A stretch of DNA of 64,000 nt from Dyadobacter sp. CY326 (lineage in GTDB: Bacteria; Bacteroidota; Bacteroidia; Cytophagales; Spirosomataceae). The DNA is taken from the NCBI RefSeq assembly GCF_021390515.1, contig NZ_JAJUXI010000012.1, forward strand, positions 62,001-126,000. The letters run 5' to 3'. This document shows positions 35,643 through 43,700 of the stretch, one piece after another (within the stretch, counting starts at the first letter, position 1; each line of letters opens with the position of its first letter). The notes under the pieces were generated by a model. The model searched no databases. It was not told the DNA's origin and saw nothing but the letters and a program-made list of their open reading frames with translations. Position numbers and translations under genes: made by a program.

Positions 35643-36218
35643 TTATTTCTTTACAATTTTCCTTAAAACACAACTTCCATCATTACCAATCAGTTTAAAA
35701 ATATATACTCCGGCTGACAATTTGCTTATGTCAATGGTTGACATTTTTTCCGAGTTTTCATAAACCATTTTGCCCGAACTGTTAAATATTTGGACAGTCT
35801 GTAAGGCTGACCACTTTAATGTTAATAAATCATTTACGGGGTTGGGGTAAGCAACGATTTCCAACTCGAAATAAACGCTATTCATTTTGCTATACGCAAA
35901 GCTCTCGTCCTGGTCAATCATTTTTAAACGATACAGGTTTTCGCCTTCTGCTGGTGTTTTATCTTCAAATGCATAAGTATTGGAAATTTCATCATCCCCC
36001 ACAAGTTCTTCCGGAGTGTACGCTCCCGGAGTGTACGCTCCCGGAGTGGACGCTCCCGGAGTGGACGCTCCCGGAGTGGACGCTCCCGGAGTGGATGCTC
36101 CCAAGGCCTTAACACTGCCGATTTCGAACCATTTTTTTCCATCCTGACTGCGTTGAATGCTGAAACGATCTGCATTAACCTCAGCCGAAGTCTGCCAACT
36201 TACCCTATAAATGTGATC
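35643..36218 (-). pseudogene. 5'-truncated type IX secretion sorted protein with an expanded repeat
   Basis: An open frame without a start codon begins just after a TAA at 36219-36221, reads DHIYRVSWQTSAEVNADRF and later SIQRSQDGKKWFEIGSVKA, and ends in a type IX secretion C-terminal domain. The domain shows YPNPVNDLLTL, GKMVYENSE, ISKLSAGVYIFKL and a basic end, KIVKK. That module is normally the last 150-190 residues of a large secreted adhesin or enzyme. Here the remainder is missing: the next gene upstream on the strand stops 8 bp before the frame opens. Six tandem GA(S/Y)TP units interrupt the domain. It probably lacks translation initiation, so it is a remnant. Confidence 0.8.
36013..36102. 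repeat. six tandem 15-bp repeats
   Basis: Six head-to-tail copies of a 15-bp unit, GGAGTGGACGCTCCC, have one or two base changes between copies (two copies have TAC in the centre, one has GAT). Each unit is a quasi-palindrome, and each reads GASTP or GAYTP in the minus-strand frame. All copies keep that frame, so loss or gain of units would alter length by five residues. Confidence 0.95.
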
Positions 36219-36225
36219 TTAATCA

Positions 36226-36888
36226 CTATTTCAATTCCTTTAACTTGCTCTTTTTTAGCCAAGCGGCGAACCATGCAGTCCAGAGCATAGAGATGAAGAA
36301 CAGGCCATAAATGGCACTCCTTTTAAGCTCTTTGTGTAGCATACCAGCACGGATCAAAACACCGAAATACACGACGGTGACTAACAGAAGGATCGGAAGA
36401 GCCCATTTACTTTCGTAAAGCGACGGTTTTCTCTTTGGAGCCAAATCGTTGGCTCGTGCGTAAAGAATTAAGGTTTTTTCCAATTCATTGCAGAAGGTAT
36501 TAAACGGTGCTGCGTTACAGAAGTTTTCATTAGCAAAAATACTCAGTTTGGGCTCGCTATGTAGCCAGATGTCCAACGCTGTACCATTACCGTATTCTAC
36601 TTGGAACGACTTGATGCTTTCAAATGGAATGATCCTGGCTTTGCCATTCAATGTTATTTCCAGTGAATTTTCAAGGATAGTAGCTTCACCAATCCCTTTC
36701 CATCTTTTTCGGTTCGATAGAAAGAAAATAAACCCAATTATGAAAGATACGATTGGAGTGACACTTATCCCTAAAAACTCACCAAAGTCTGGAAGCGATA
36801 GACCAATTGAAATAGCTATACCAAAGCCAAGCAACATAAGACCAACCGCAACCCAAATGCGGGTATACTCAAAATTAAAATGATTCAT
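36226..36888 (-). CDS. four-helix membrane protein of unknown function
   Basis: This 220-residue protein has two hydrophobic segments at about 12-60, a soluble middle of about 90 residues with alternating strands (ILENSLEITLNGKARIIPFESIKSF), then two more hydrophobic segments at about 160-210. The middle part resembles a small PH-like membrane domain. It is not a family I can name. The stop is 8 bp before the truncated T9SS frame, hinting that this gene, or the DNA that carried it, replaced the 5' part of that gene. Confidence 0.65.
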   Translation of the reverse strand: MNHFNFEYTRIWVAVGLMLLGFGIAISIGLSLPDFGEFLGISVTPIVSFIIGFIFFLSNRKRWKGIGEATILENSLEITLNGKARIIPFESIKSFQVEYGNGTALDIWLHSEPKLSIFANENFCNAAPFNTFCNELEKTLILYARANDLAPKRKPSLYESKWALPILLLVTVVYFGVLIRAGMLHKELKRSAIYGLFFISMLWTAWFAAWLKKSKLKELK

Positions 36889-37171
36889 AATTTAATAAGA
36901 TTTTGATGGCGAACCGATAGCAACATCTAAAAACTTTTCGAAGTGCGCTGTGAAATCCATCCGGTCATCTCCCCTCCTATCACCAAAATCCAGGCTCAAA
37001 AAGCTACCGAACTATCAAAGAAAGACGATTATTCTCGTGAAAACTGTTAATGATTTTTGCAAGATATTGCCATCTGTCCTGGTAAGCCGATTATAATTCT
37101 CACCCAAGGTCGACGTTCGCCAATCACGTTCTACCCATTGGAAAACTATTGCAACCTTTTTTGCAACTAAC
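36889..37171. other. gene-free stretch upstream of the membrane protein
   Basis: These 283 bp, with the tRNA terminator beyond them, make up the gap of 344 bp before the tRNA. I see no frame of credible length and no clear RNA. It probably contains the promoter of the membrane protein gene. Confidence 0.4.
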
Positions 37172-37207
37172 AAAAAAAGCACCTAGCAAATTAATGCTAA
37201 GTGCTTT
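37172..37207 (-). terminator. rho-independent terminator after tRNA-Asn
   Basis: Arms AAAGCAC-c-TAGCA (37176-37188) and TGCTA-a-GTGCTTT (37195-37207) pair with one mismatch around a 6-base loop. On the minus strand a run of T follows (37172-37178 in reverse). It lies 26 bp past the tRNA 3' end. Confidence 0.85.
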
Positions 37208-37232
37208 CGCAGCGGCGGACCGCATTTTCAGG

Positions 37233-37306
37233 CTCCCGAAGTTGGGCTCGAACCAACGACCCTCTGATTAACAGTCAGATGCTCTAACCGGCTGAGCTAT
37301 TCAGGA
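37233..37306 (-). tRNA. tRNA-Asn (anticodon GTT)
   Basis: A 74-nt cloverleaf reads on the minus strand. The acceptor arms TCCTGAA and TTCGGGA pair (one G-T). The D-arm is GCTC/GAGC, the anticodon stem TCTGA/TCAGA has a 7-base loop CTGTTAA with anticodon GTT, and the T-arm carries TTCGAGC. The discriminator base is G, and CCA is not encoded (CCT follows), so the CCA end is added after transcription. Confidence 0.97.
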
Positions 37307-37391
37307 ATTTCAAATCCGATTGACTATCTGAATTCTGGTGCAAATCTAAGAATTCCCTAAATATAGCGCAAGCATAAATTTAAAAAAAATG

Positions 37392-37673
37392 TCAGCTCTG
37401 CACTTGTTGGAGGATTAACTCCTTGACTCTCTTGGCATCTCCTTTGGTAAAATTATTGATAATTATCTCCGGACGCATCCGCGGAATAACCCGAATCGTG
37501 GAAAAGAACATTCCACTTTCAATTTCTACGCCCGAAATGTCTGTGTAAAAAACGAAATTGTCGGTGCTTTTGAAAAGCTTCCTAACTTTAAACGTCACGC
37601 CTTTTTCACCGAATGCAACTTCATCTGGAAAAAATGGATTCATCAGGCCACTGGCGCTATATCGTTCGTTCAT
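37392..37673 (-). CDS. small protein with PH-like pattern
   Basis: This 93-residue protein has alternating hydrophobic residues predicting strands (FKVRKLFKS, FVFYTDISGVEIE, TIRVIPRMRPEIIINN), ending in a helix (KRVKELILQQ). The layout resembles a short bacterial PH-like domain. There is no signal peptide. It lies 26 bp after rsmG on the same strand, so it may be co-transcribed. I do not recognise the family, and the role is unknown. Confidence 0.6.
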   Translation of the reverse strand: MNERYSASGLMNPFFPDEVAFGEKGVTFKVRKLFKSTDNFVFYTDISGVEIESGMFFSTIRVIPRMRPEIIINNFTKGDAKRVKELILQQVQS

Positions 37674-37699
37674 GTTATTTAGGTTAAAATTTGACTTGA

Positions 37700-38320
37700 T
37701 TATAATGGAACATACACGACCTTCTTGGTCTCGAAAAAATCTTCTTCAAAATAAGCGGAAAGGTCATAAACCTTCGACTTCTGTTTAAGTTCTGACAATT
37801 CTTCCGTCAGGTCGCCTCCTTTAAGATATAAAATCCCGTTCCTAAGCGAATGAAATGAGTTTTTACTGACATTGTTTCTTACCCAGCCCACAAATGGTGT
37901 AATGCGCGTGACCGCCCGGCTTACAACAAATTCATAAGAGTCTTCCAGCTTTTCGGCTCTTACTTGTTCTGCTTTTACATTATCCAGATTCAGAGCAGCG
38001 GCGATTTCCTGCACAACACGAATCTTCTTGCCAATGCTGTCAACCAGATGAAACTGCGCTTTTGGGAACATAATCGCCAAAGGAATTCCCGGAAACCCTC
38101 CCCCCGTCCCTACATCCAATATGCCTGTCCCCGATTTGAATTCCAGCACTTTGGCGATGCCCAGGGAATGCAGCACATGACGTTCATATAATGTATCAAT
38201 GTCCTGTCTCGAAATGACATTGACTTTGGCATTCCAAAACTGATATAATTCCTCCATTTGCCCAAACTTATCGCGCTGTTCAGCGGTGAGGTCCGGGAAA
38301 TATTTATTAATTAATTCCAC
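37700..38320 (-). CDS. rsmG: 16S rRNA (guanine-527-N7) methyltransferase
   Basis: This 206-residue SAM-dependent enzyme has motif I GILDVGTGGGFPGIPLA (about residues 66-82), followed by FHLVDSIGKKIRV and a VVSRAVTRI segment, all diagnostic for RsmG. It methylates N7 of G527 in 16S rRNA. Loss of the enzyme is known in other bacteria to give low-level streptomycin resistance. The start overlaps the end of the GT2 gene by 10 bp, indicating one transcript. Confidence 0.95.
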   Translation of the reverse strand: MELINKYFPDLTAEQRDKFGQMEELYQFWNAKVNVISRQDIDTLYERHVLHSLGIAKVLEFKSGTGILDVGTGGGFPGIPLAIMFPKAQFHLVDSIGKKIRVVQEIAAALNLDNVKAEQVRAEKLEDSYEFVVSRAVTRITPFVGWVRNNVSKNSFHSLRNGILYLKGGDLTEELSELKQKSKVYDLSAYFEEDFFETKKVVYVPL

Positions 38321-39483
38321 GTCTTACGGGGTTTTCTTCTGGTTGCGGTCAAAAATCCAAAAACCAGATAATATATAAAAAGTGCAAAGTCCATGAACAA
38401 AAAACTGAACCACTCCACCGTCTTGTCCAGCTTCAAATTAATAACGCTGAGCAAAAACCATTGGATGATCCATCTTGCAACGAATAAAATGCCTAGCCAC
38501 TGCAAAAGATAAACGTTCCGGGTAAGCAAGCCAAATAGCAAAGCAGCGATGGCAAAAATCCAGACGGCAATGTGTGCGCCCGACAACAGGCCTAGCAGCA
38601 CTTTGTTACGCATTCTGTAAAATCGGCTAACCGACATGTGACGCTGCTTTTGCTTGTACCACGATTTCCACGTCGTTTTTGGAAGAGAATAGACAAATGA
38701 GTCTTCTTCTATAGATATGTTCGTATTGGAGCTGGTTGAAACTTCGTTCAGAAAAATGTCATCGTCACCTCCGTAGATGTTTTTGTGTTTGTAAAAACCC
38801 TTATTGGCAAAGAAAACCGACCTTTTGTACAAAATATTACGACCCACGCCCATGTAAGTAAACCCGGCCAGGGAAAACGAAAGATATTGAACGGCCGTGT
38901 AAAATGTTTCGCAGCGAATAAACCAGTTGAGTAAACCCGGCTGCTTTATATAAGGTGAAAAACCAAGAACGATATCGCTTTCGCCATCCACCCGCGACGT
39001 CATTGCGGTAATCCAATGGTTGGAAGTCGGGCGGCAATCGGCGTCGGTCATGAGGGCGACAGGATATTTCGCTTGCTTCATTCCAACGGTCAATGCATAT
39101 TTTTTGGGCGTAACGTGATCGAACTGATCATTGATCCGAATGTAGCGAATGTGTTTCCACCGAAATATATGTTCCCTGATAAACTCCTCACTTCCGTCGT
39201 CCGACCGGTCATCTAAAAGAATTACTTCAAATTCAGGATATTCCTGCGAATCAAGCAATGGGATCAGCTGTGTGAGATTTTCCCGCTCATTCCATGCGCA
39301 GACAAGCACTGTAACTCCCGGTAACTCATTGCCGTAATTGGCGCCTTTTTCATAAAATGCCAGTCTCGTAAAAAAGAAAAAATAATAGCATAATTGAACG
39401 AACACAAACGCCGCAAGTGCAAAAAGTAAATAGTCGGCCACAATGGAAGAGAGTTGTAAATATTGATACAAATATAAGGTCAT
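38311..39483 (-). CDS. membrane-bound family 2 glycosyltransferase
   Basis: This protein of about 390 residues starts at the ATG at 39483. The N-terminal membrane segment (about 13-40) is followed by a GT-A domain: VTVLVCAWNERENL, VILLDDRSDDGSEEFI, the DXD-like ALMTDADCRP, then GGDDDIFLNE and an RHMSVSRFYRM motif of the QXXRW type. Two or three membrane segments close the protein. It should add sugars from a nucleotide donor at the inner membrane. The acceptor is unknown. It is not near the polysaccharide locus and is divergent from tgt. Confidence 0.88.
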   Translation of the reverse strand: MTLYLYQYLQLSSIVADYLLFALAAFVFVQLCYYFFFFTRLAFYEKGANYGNELPGVTVLVCAWNERENLTQLIPLLDSQEYPEFEVILLDDRSDDGSEEFIREHIFRWKHIRYIRINDQFDHVTPKKYALTVGMKQAKYPVALMTDADCRPTSNHWITAMTSRVDGESDIVLGFSPYIKQPGLLNWFIRCETFYTAVQYLSFSLAGFTYMGVGRNILYKRSVFFANKGFYKHKNIYGGDDDIFLNEVSTSSNTNISIEEDSFVYSLPKTTWKSWYKQKQRHMSVSRFYRMRNKVLLGLLSGAHIAVWIFAIAALLFGLLTRNVYLLQWLGILFVARWIIQWFLLSVINLKLDKTVEWFSFLFMDFALFIYYLVFGFLTATRRKPRKTWN

Positions 39484-39541
39484 TGGCTGCAATGTTGAGA
39501 CCTTAACCCTATTTTTGCACACCACAATTTAAAACCTTTTG

Positions 39542-40675
39542 ATGAAGTTTACATTACAAGTAGAGGATCCGGCATCCAAAGCAAGAGCGGGATTTCTCGA
39601 AACAAGTCACGGAACAATTCAGACACCTATATTTATGCCGGTCGGCACCGCCGGAACGGTTAAGGCTGTGCATCAGCGCGAGCTGCGTGAGGACATTAAG
39701 GCGCAAATCATTCTTGGAAACACATATCACCTTTATCTGCGTCCGGGTTTGGACATCATACAAAAAGCGGGTGGATTGCATGGTTTCAATGGTTGGGACA
39801 GACCTATACTAACAGACAGCGGCGGATATCAAGTGTATTCGCTTGCCGGGACGGGACGCAAGATCAACGAAGAAGGTGTGGTATTTAAGTCACACATTGA
39901 CGGTGGCGTACACACATTCACCCCAGAAAACGTGATGGATATTCAGCGCATCATTGGCGCAGACATCATCATGGCCTTTGACGAATGCACCCCTTATCCC
40001 TGCGATTTTACATACGCGCGTAAATCAATGGAGATGACGCATCGCTGGCTGGCGCGTTGCTGCACGAGGTTCGACAGCACGACAGAATTATATGGACACA
40101 GTCAAACGCTTTTCCCCATTGTGCAAGGGAGTGTTTATAAAGATCTTAGGATTCAATCTGCTGAAACAATTGCGTCATTCGGAAGGGAAGGAAATGCGAT
40201 AGGTGGATTGTCCGTTGGCGAGCCGGCCGAGATCATGTATGAACTTACGGAAGTGGTGTGTGATATTTTACCAAAGGACAAACCAAGATATCTGATGGGC
40301 GTCGGAACACCTGCCAACATCCTTGAATGTATCGCTTTGGGCGTGGATATGTTCGATTGTGTGATGCCTACGCGGAATGCGCGCAATGGCATGATTTTTA
40401 CCACAGAGGGTGTAATCAATATTCGTAACGAAAAGTGGAAGGATGATCTGTCTCCGATAGATGCAAATCTGGGTGGCTACGTCAGCACATTTTACAGCAA
40501 AGCATATCTGAGGCATCTTATCAAGTCTGACGAAATGCTTGGCGCGCAAATTGCTAGCGTTCATAATCTGACTTTTTACCTTTGGTTGGTGAATACCGCG
40601 CGAGAAAAAATAATGGCCGGAGAATTCATTCCATGGAAGAAAGAAATGGAAAATAAATTAATTCAACGACTTTGA
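39542..40675 (+). CDS. tgt: tRNA-guanine transglycosylase lacking the usual zinc cysteines
   Basis: This protein of about 377 residues has all main Tgt blocks: LTDSGGYQVYSL (catalytic Asp), IIMAFDECTPYPCDF, GGLSVGEP, YLMGVGTPANILECI and FDCVMPTRNARNG (nucleophile Asp). It exchanges guanine at position 34 of certain tRNAs for a queuine precursor. In the classical enzyme a C-X-C-X2-C cluster plus a His binds zinc. Here the matching stretch reads PIDANLGGYVSTFYSKAYL with no Cys, while the downstream His in SVHNLTFY is kept. The ATG at 39542 is chosen over a TTG one codon earlier. A TATTTTTG box at 39511-39518 fits a -7 element. Confidence 0.93.
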   Translation: MKFTLQVEDPASKARAGFLETSHGTIQTPIFMPVGTAGTVKAVHQRELREDIKAQIILGNTYHLYLRPGLDIIQKAGGLHGFNGWDRPILTDSGGYQVYSLAGTGRKINEEGVVFKSHIDGGVHTFTPENVMDIQRIIGADIIMAFDECTPYPCDFTYARKSMEMTHRWLARCCTRFDSTTELYGHSQTLFPIVQGSVYKDLRIQSAETIASFGREGNAIGGLSVGEPAEIMYELTEVVCDILPKDKPRYLMGVGTPANILECIALGVDMFDCVMPTRNARNGMIFTTEGVINIRNEKWKDDLSPIDANLGGYVSTFYSKAYLRHLIKSDEMLGAQIASVHNLTFYLWLVNTAREKIMAGEFIPWKKEMENKLIQRL

Positions 40676-40753
40676 AAGTTCATAAAAGGAAGTTTCTTTC
40701 GGGTAAAAATTGATTTAAAAAGCAGGAAAGTTTTTCAATTGTATCTAGTTCGG

Positions 40754-40784
40754 TTGATTAAATGATATTGTTAACCTATTTTTG
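40754..40784 (+). promoter_or_regulatory. Bacteroidota-type promoter upstream of ompA
   Basis: TTG at 40754-40756 and TATTTTTG at 40777-40784 are 20 bp apart, matching the TTTG-N19-TAnnTTTG pattern of the main sigma factor of this phylum. The ompA ATG is at 40898, so the transcript would have an untranslated leader of about 105 bases. Confidence 0.6.
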
Positions 40785-40897
40785 TGCGCACTAGGCATTT
40801 GGTTAATGTATGTTTGGCCATGAATAAAATACAATTTTACTCAGTAATTGACTATAGACCAATCCTAGTTAATCTTAATAACGCTAACTTGAATAGT

Positions 40898-42352
40898 ATG
40901 AAAAAAGTATCCCAGTTGATTTGTTCGTTTGCCCTGGCGGCAATGATGGCGCTGCCTTCATTGGCACAACCATTAGAGCAGCCGAATTCTCCGGATTACA
41001 ATCCCAAAGCATCTTATGACGGGCCTTACAAACTGAACACATGGTCAGTATCGGCACACATCGGACCGTCGATGTTCTTTGGTGATTTAAGAGAATATGA
41101 TTTCTGGCCTGTGACGAAAACAACTTCTGACAGCCACAAAGAATCCGGTACTTTTCAAGGAGGCTTGACATTAAACAAACAACTTTCATATCTGTTTGGA
41201 GCTAGATTAGATGCTTCTATCGGCAATTTGAGAGGTATGAAACGCCGCAACTACAACCGTTATTTTGAAGGAAATTATTTCGACGTTTCGGTAGCCGGAA
41301 CTGTGAACCTTAAAGGTCTTTTGATGGGACCTAACAAGATGAAACGTTGGAAAGTTGATGCGTATGTAGGTGTAGGCCAAGTATTTTACGATGCCACCGC
41401 TTATGATTTGACTGGTGGTATTGAACTTCGTAAAACAGGAAACATGAACGATTGGATTATTCCAACGGGCTTGAATGTTAACTACGAACTAACAAAAAGA
41501 TTTGACATCGGTCTTGATTTCCGTTTGAACCACACAAATTCTGATTATTTGGATGCTACTTACGGCGGAGACTATGACAGAACACCTGGCAGCTTCAACA
41601 TCGCTGATCAAAAAACATCTCGTAAAGGAAACTCTGAACTTGATAGCTACGGATACGGATCAATTCAGTTGACTTATAAATTGGGTAAAAACCCATTGAA
41701 AGTTGCAAAAGTTGATGGAAAATGGGATTACAAACCAGACGAAGGCGGTTACTATCACCTGCGTTATACAGATCCAAAAGTGTTGATCAAGCCACCAAAA
41801 ATTCTTACGCTTGAAGAAATGGACTCTGTTGCTAAGGCTAACCGTCCAAAAGATATCGACCCAAGATTGTTGCTTGATACAGATGGTGACGGTGTTTCTG
41901 ACTTCTTCGATAAAGAGCCAAATTCACCAGCAGGAAGCATTGTTGATGGTGGTGGTCGCGTTCTTGACTTCGACGCTTACGTTAAAAATGCACTTAAAAA
42001 TGGTGCAGCTTGCAGCGAGATCTTTGCTAACGTAATGTTCGATACGGACAAAAATACAATCAAGCCTGAGGCTCAGGAAATGTTGAAAAACGTAGCGAAA
42101 TTGATGAACCTGAACGGTTGCCGTCTGCAACTTGCAGGTCACACAGACCGCCGCGCAACAGATCGTTACAACATTGCACTGTCACGTCGTCGTGTGGATG
42201 CAGTTAAAAACTATCTGATCAACGAAGCCGGTTTGACTGATCCTAGCAAAGTAATTGTTGACTACTTCGGCTCATTCAAGCCAATAGCTGACAGCTCGAA
42301 ACGTGAAGGTTTGTTGAAAAACCGTCGTGTAGAACTTAAACTTCTTCCTTAG
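40898..42352 (+). CDS. OmpA-family outer membrane protein
   Basis: This protein of about 484 residues starts at the ATG at 40898, giving a signal peptide (MKKVSQ, hydrophobic core, SLAQ); longer frames read from the leader. An N-terminal beta-barrel of about 250 residues resembles the Bacteroidota porin-like DUF6089 group (VSAHIGPSMFFGDL, GYGSIQLTYKLG). A TSP3-like acidic linker follows (LDTDGDGVSDFFD), then an OmpA domain that binds peptidoglycan (NVMFDTDKNTIKPEAQEML, LAGHTDRRATDRYN, LSRRRVDAV, KNRRVELKL). A strong promoter and a strong terminator enclose it, as expected for an abundant envelope protein. Confidence 0.93.
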   Translation: MKKVSQLICSFALAAMMALPSLAQPLEQPNSPDYNPKASYDGPYKLNTWSVSAHIGPSMFFGDLREYDFWPVTKTTSDSHKESGTFQGGLTLNKQLSYLFGARLDASIGNLRGMKRRNYNRYFEGNYFDVSVAGTVNLKGLLMGPNKMKRWKVDAYVGVGQVFYDATAYDLTGGIELRKTGNMNDWIIPTGLNVNYELTKRFDIGLDFRLNHTNSDYLDATYGGDYDRTPGSFNIADQKTSRKGNSELDSYGYGSIQLTYKLGKNPLKVAKVDGKWDYKPDEGGYYHLRYTDPKVLIKPPKILTLEEMDSVAKANRPKDIDPRLLLDTDGDGVSDFFDKEPNSPAGSIVDGGGRVLDFDAYVKNALKNGAACSEIFANVMFDTDKNTIKPEAQEMLKNVAKLMNLNGCRLQLAGHTDRRATDRYNIALSRRRVDAVKNYLINEAGLTDPSKVIVDYFGSFKPIADSSKREGLLKNRRVELKLLP

Positions 42353-42369
42353 AAGATTGAAATACATTG

Positions 42370-42406
42370 AAAAGAGAAAGGCTCCCGATGGGAGCCTTTC
42401 TCTTTT
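42370..42406. terminator. rho-independent terminator of ompA
   Basis: A 17-bp perfect stem (42370-42386 with 42390-42406) has a 3-base loop. It is rich in GC near the loop, with T-runs outside, so it can act in both directions. It lies 17 bp past the ompA stop and separates ompA from glf. Confidence 0.9.
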
Positions 42407-42450
42407 CAAAAAACCAAAAAATCCTATTCATTGTCAATTCACAAGCATTA

Positions 42451-43560
42451 ATGAAACAATACGATTATCTAATAGTTGGTGCAGGACTGTGGGGTTCAAT
42501 ATTCGCCCACGAAGCAACCAAGCGAGGAAAGAAATGCCTTGTCATTGATCGCAGAAATCACACAGGTGGAAATATTTTTTGCGAGAACGTCGAAGGAATA
42601 AATGTTCACAAGTATGGTGCACATATTTTTCACACCAACGACAGAGACATTTGGGATTACGTGAATTCATTTGTCGAATTCAATCGCTACACCAATTCGC
42701 CGGTGGCCAATTTCAATGGAGAGCTTTACAATCTGCCGTTTAATATGAACACTTTTTACCAGTTATGGAAAGTAAAAACGCCAGAAGAAGCGCAGGCCAA
42801 AATTAAGGAGCAAGTTGAAGAAGCAGGAATTACAGAGCCAAAAAACCTGGAAGAGCAGGCGATATCATTGGTTGGGACAGACATTTATTATAAACTGATC
42901 AAAGCTTACACTGAAAAGCAATGGGGAAGGAAAGCGACAGAGCTTCCTGCTTTCATCATCAAGCGTCTGCCTGTTCGCTTTACATTTGACAATAATTATT
43001 TCAATGACCGCTATCAGGGAATTCCAATTGGCGGCTATAACAAGCTGACTGAGGGTTTGTTGAAAGATATTGAAGTGAGAACAGGAGTCGATTTCTTTAA
43101 GGATCGCGAAGCCCTTTCTGCTTTGGCGGAGACAATTGTATACACCGGCCCGATCGACGAATATTTTGACTTCAAATTCGGTCAGCTGGAATACAGGAGC
43201 TTGCGTTTTGATAATCAATTGCTTGATCAGGAGAATTATCAGGGTAATGCGGTTGTCAATTACACAGATGGCGAAACGCAGTTTACCCGGATCATTGAGC
43301 ATAAGCATTTTGAATTTGGAACGCAGCCAAAAACAGTCATTACGCACGAATATCCGCAGGAATGGGAAAAGGGCTCTGAGCCTTATTATCCGGTGAATGA
43401 TGACAAAAACTCTGCAATTTTTGAGCAATACAAGAAATTGGCAACCGAAGAGCAAGGCGTCATTTTTGGTGGTCGGTTAGCAGAATATCGTTATTATGAC
43501 ATGCACCAGGTTGTTGGTTCAGCGTTGAAAAAAGTAAAAACACATTTCGACCTGGCTTAA
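42451..43560 (+). CDS. glf: UDP-galactopyranose mutase
   Basis: This protein of about 369 residues starts at the ATG at 42451, past the ompA terminator; the longer frame reads through the terminator and is rejected. The FAD-binding motif is YLIVGAGLWGSIFA with the second block VIDRRNHTGGN. Further Glf blocks are GAHIFHTNDRDIWDYV, RYTNSPVANFNGELYNLPF, TEKQWGRKATELP and GRLAEYRYYDMHQ. It converts UDP-galactopyranose to UDP-galactofuranose, the sugar donor used in O-antigens and capsules. It stands just before the polysaccharide locus, with its own terminator after it. Confidence 0.96.
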   Translation: MKQYDYLIVGAGLWGSIFAHEATKRGKKCLVIDRRNHTGGNIFCENVEGINVHKYGAHIFHTNDRDIWDYVNSFVEFNRYTNSPVANFNGELYNLPFNMNTFYQLWKVKTPEEAQAKIKEQVEEAGITEPKNLEEQAISLVGTDIYYKLIKAYTEKQWGRKATELPAFIIKRLPVRFTFDNNYFNDRYQGIPIGGYNKLTEGLLKDIEVRTGVDFFKDREALSALAETIVYTGPIDEYFDFKFGQLEYRSLRFDNQLLDQENYQGNAVVNYTDGETQFTRIIEHKHFEFGTQPKTVITHEYPQEWEKGSEPYYPVNDDKNSAIFEQYKKLATEEQGVIFGGRLAEYRYYDMHQVVGSALKKVKTHFDLA

Positions 43561-43579
43561 AATATTTTACTGACTTAAG

Positions 43580-43619
43580 GCCCTGATATGCTGCGTATTA
43601 GCATATCAGGGCTTTTTTT
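43580..43619 (+). terminator. rho-independent terminator of glf
   Basis: A perfect 13-bp stem, GCCCTGATATGCT (43580-43592) with its complement at 43600-43612, has a 7-base loop and is followed by seven T residues. It is a textbook terminator ending the glf transcript. Confidence 0.95.
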
Positions 43620-43674
43620 ATTTAAAATTATTTCAAATTTTTTCGGAAACCGCGTTACCCATTTTACAAAGCTT

Positions 43675-43698
43675 CGTCTAAACTGAAAAATTTAGACG
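43675..43698 (+). promoter_or_regulatory. hairpin directly before the start of the Wzc-like gene
   Basis: CGTCTAAA (43675-43682) and TTTAGACG (43691-43698) are perfect inverted repeats with an 8-base A-rich loop. The putative TTG start begins two bases later. In RNA this would sit over the ribosome-binding region, or in DNA it could be an operator. Its role is inference. Confidence 0.45.
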
Positions 43699-43700
43699 CA

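Noticed and set aside
36013..36102. A CRISPR array
   Set aside because: The 15-bp units are directly adjacent with no spacers, and no cas gene is present.
35643..36104. A normal gene starting at a TTG before the GASTP repeat
   Set aside because: The sorting-domain linker continues in frame upstream of that codon to 36218, so the TTG is an internal Leu rather than a start; the gene is truncated instead.
42367..42450. An N-terminal extension of Glf
   Set aside because: It would read through the ompA terminator hairpin; the FAD motif starts at once after the ATG at 42451, as expected for Glf.
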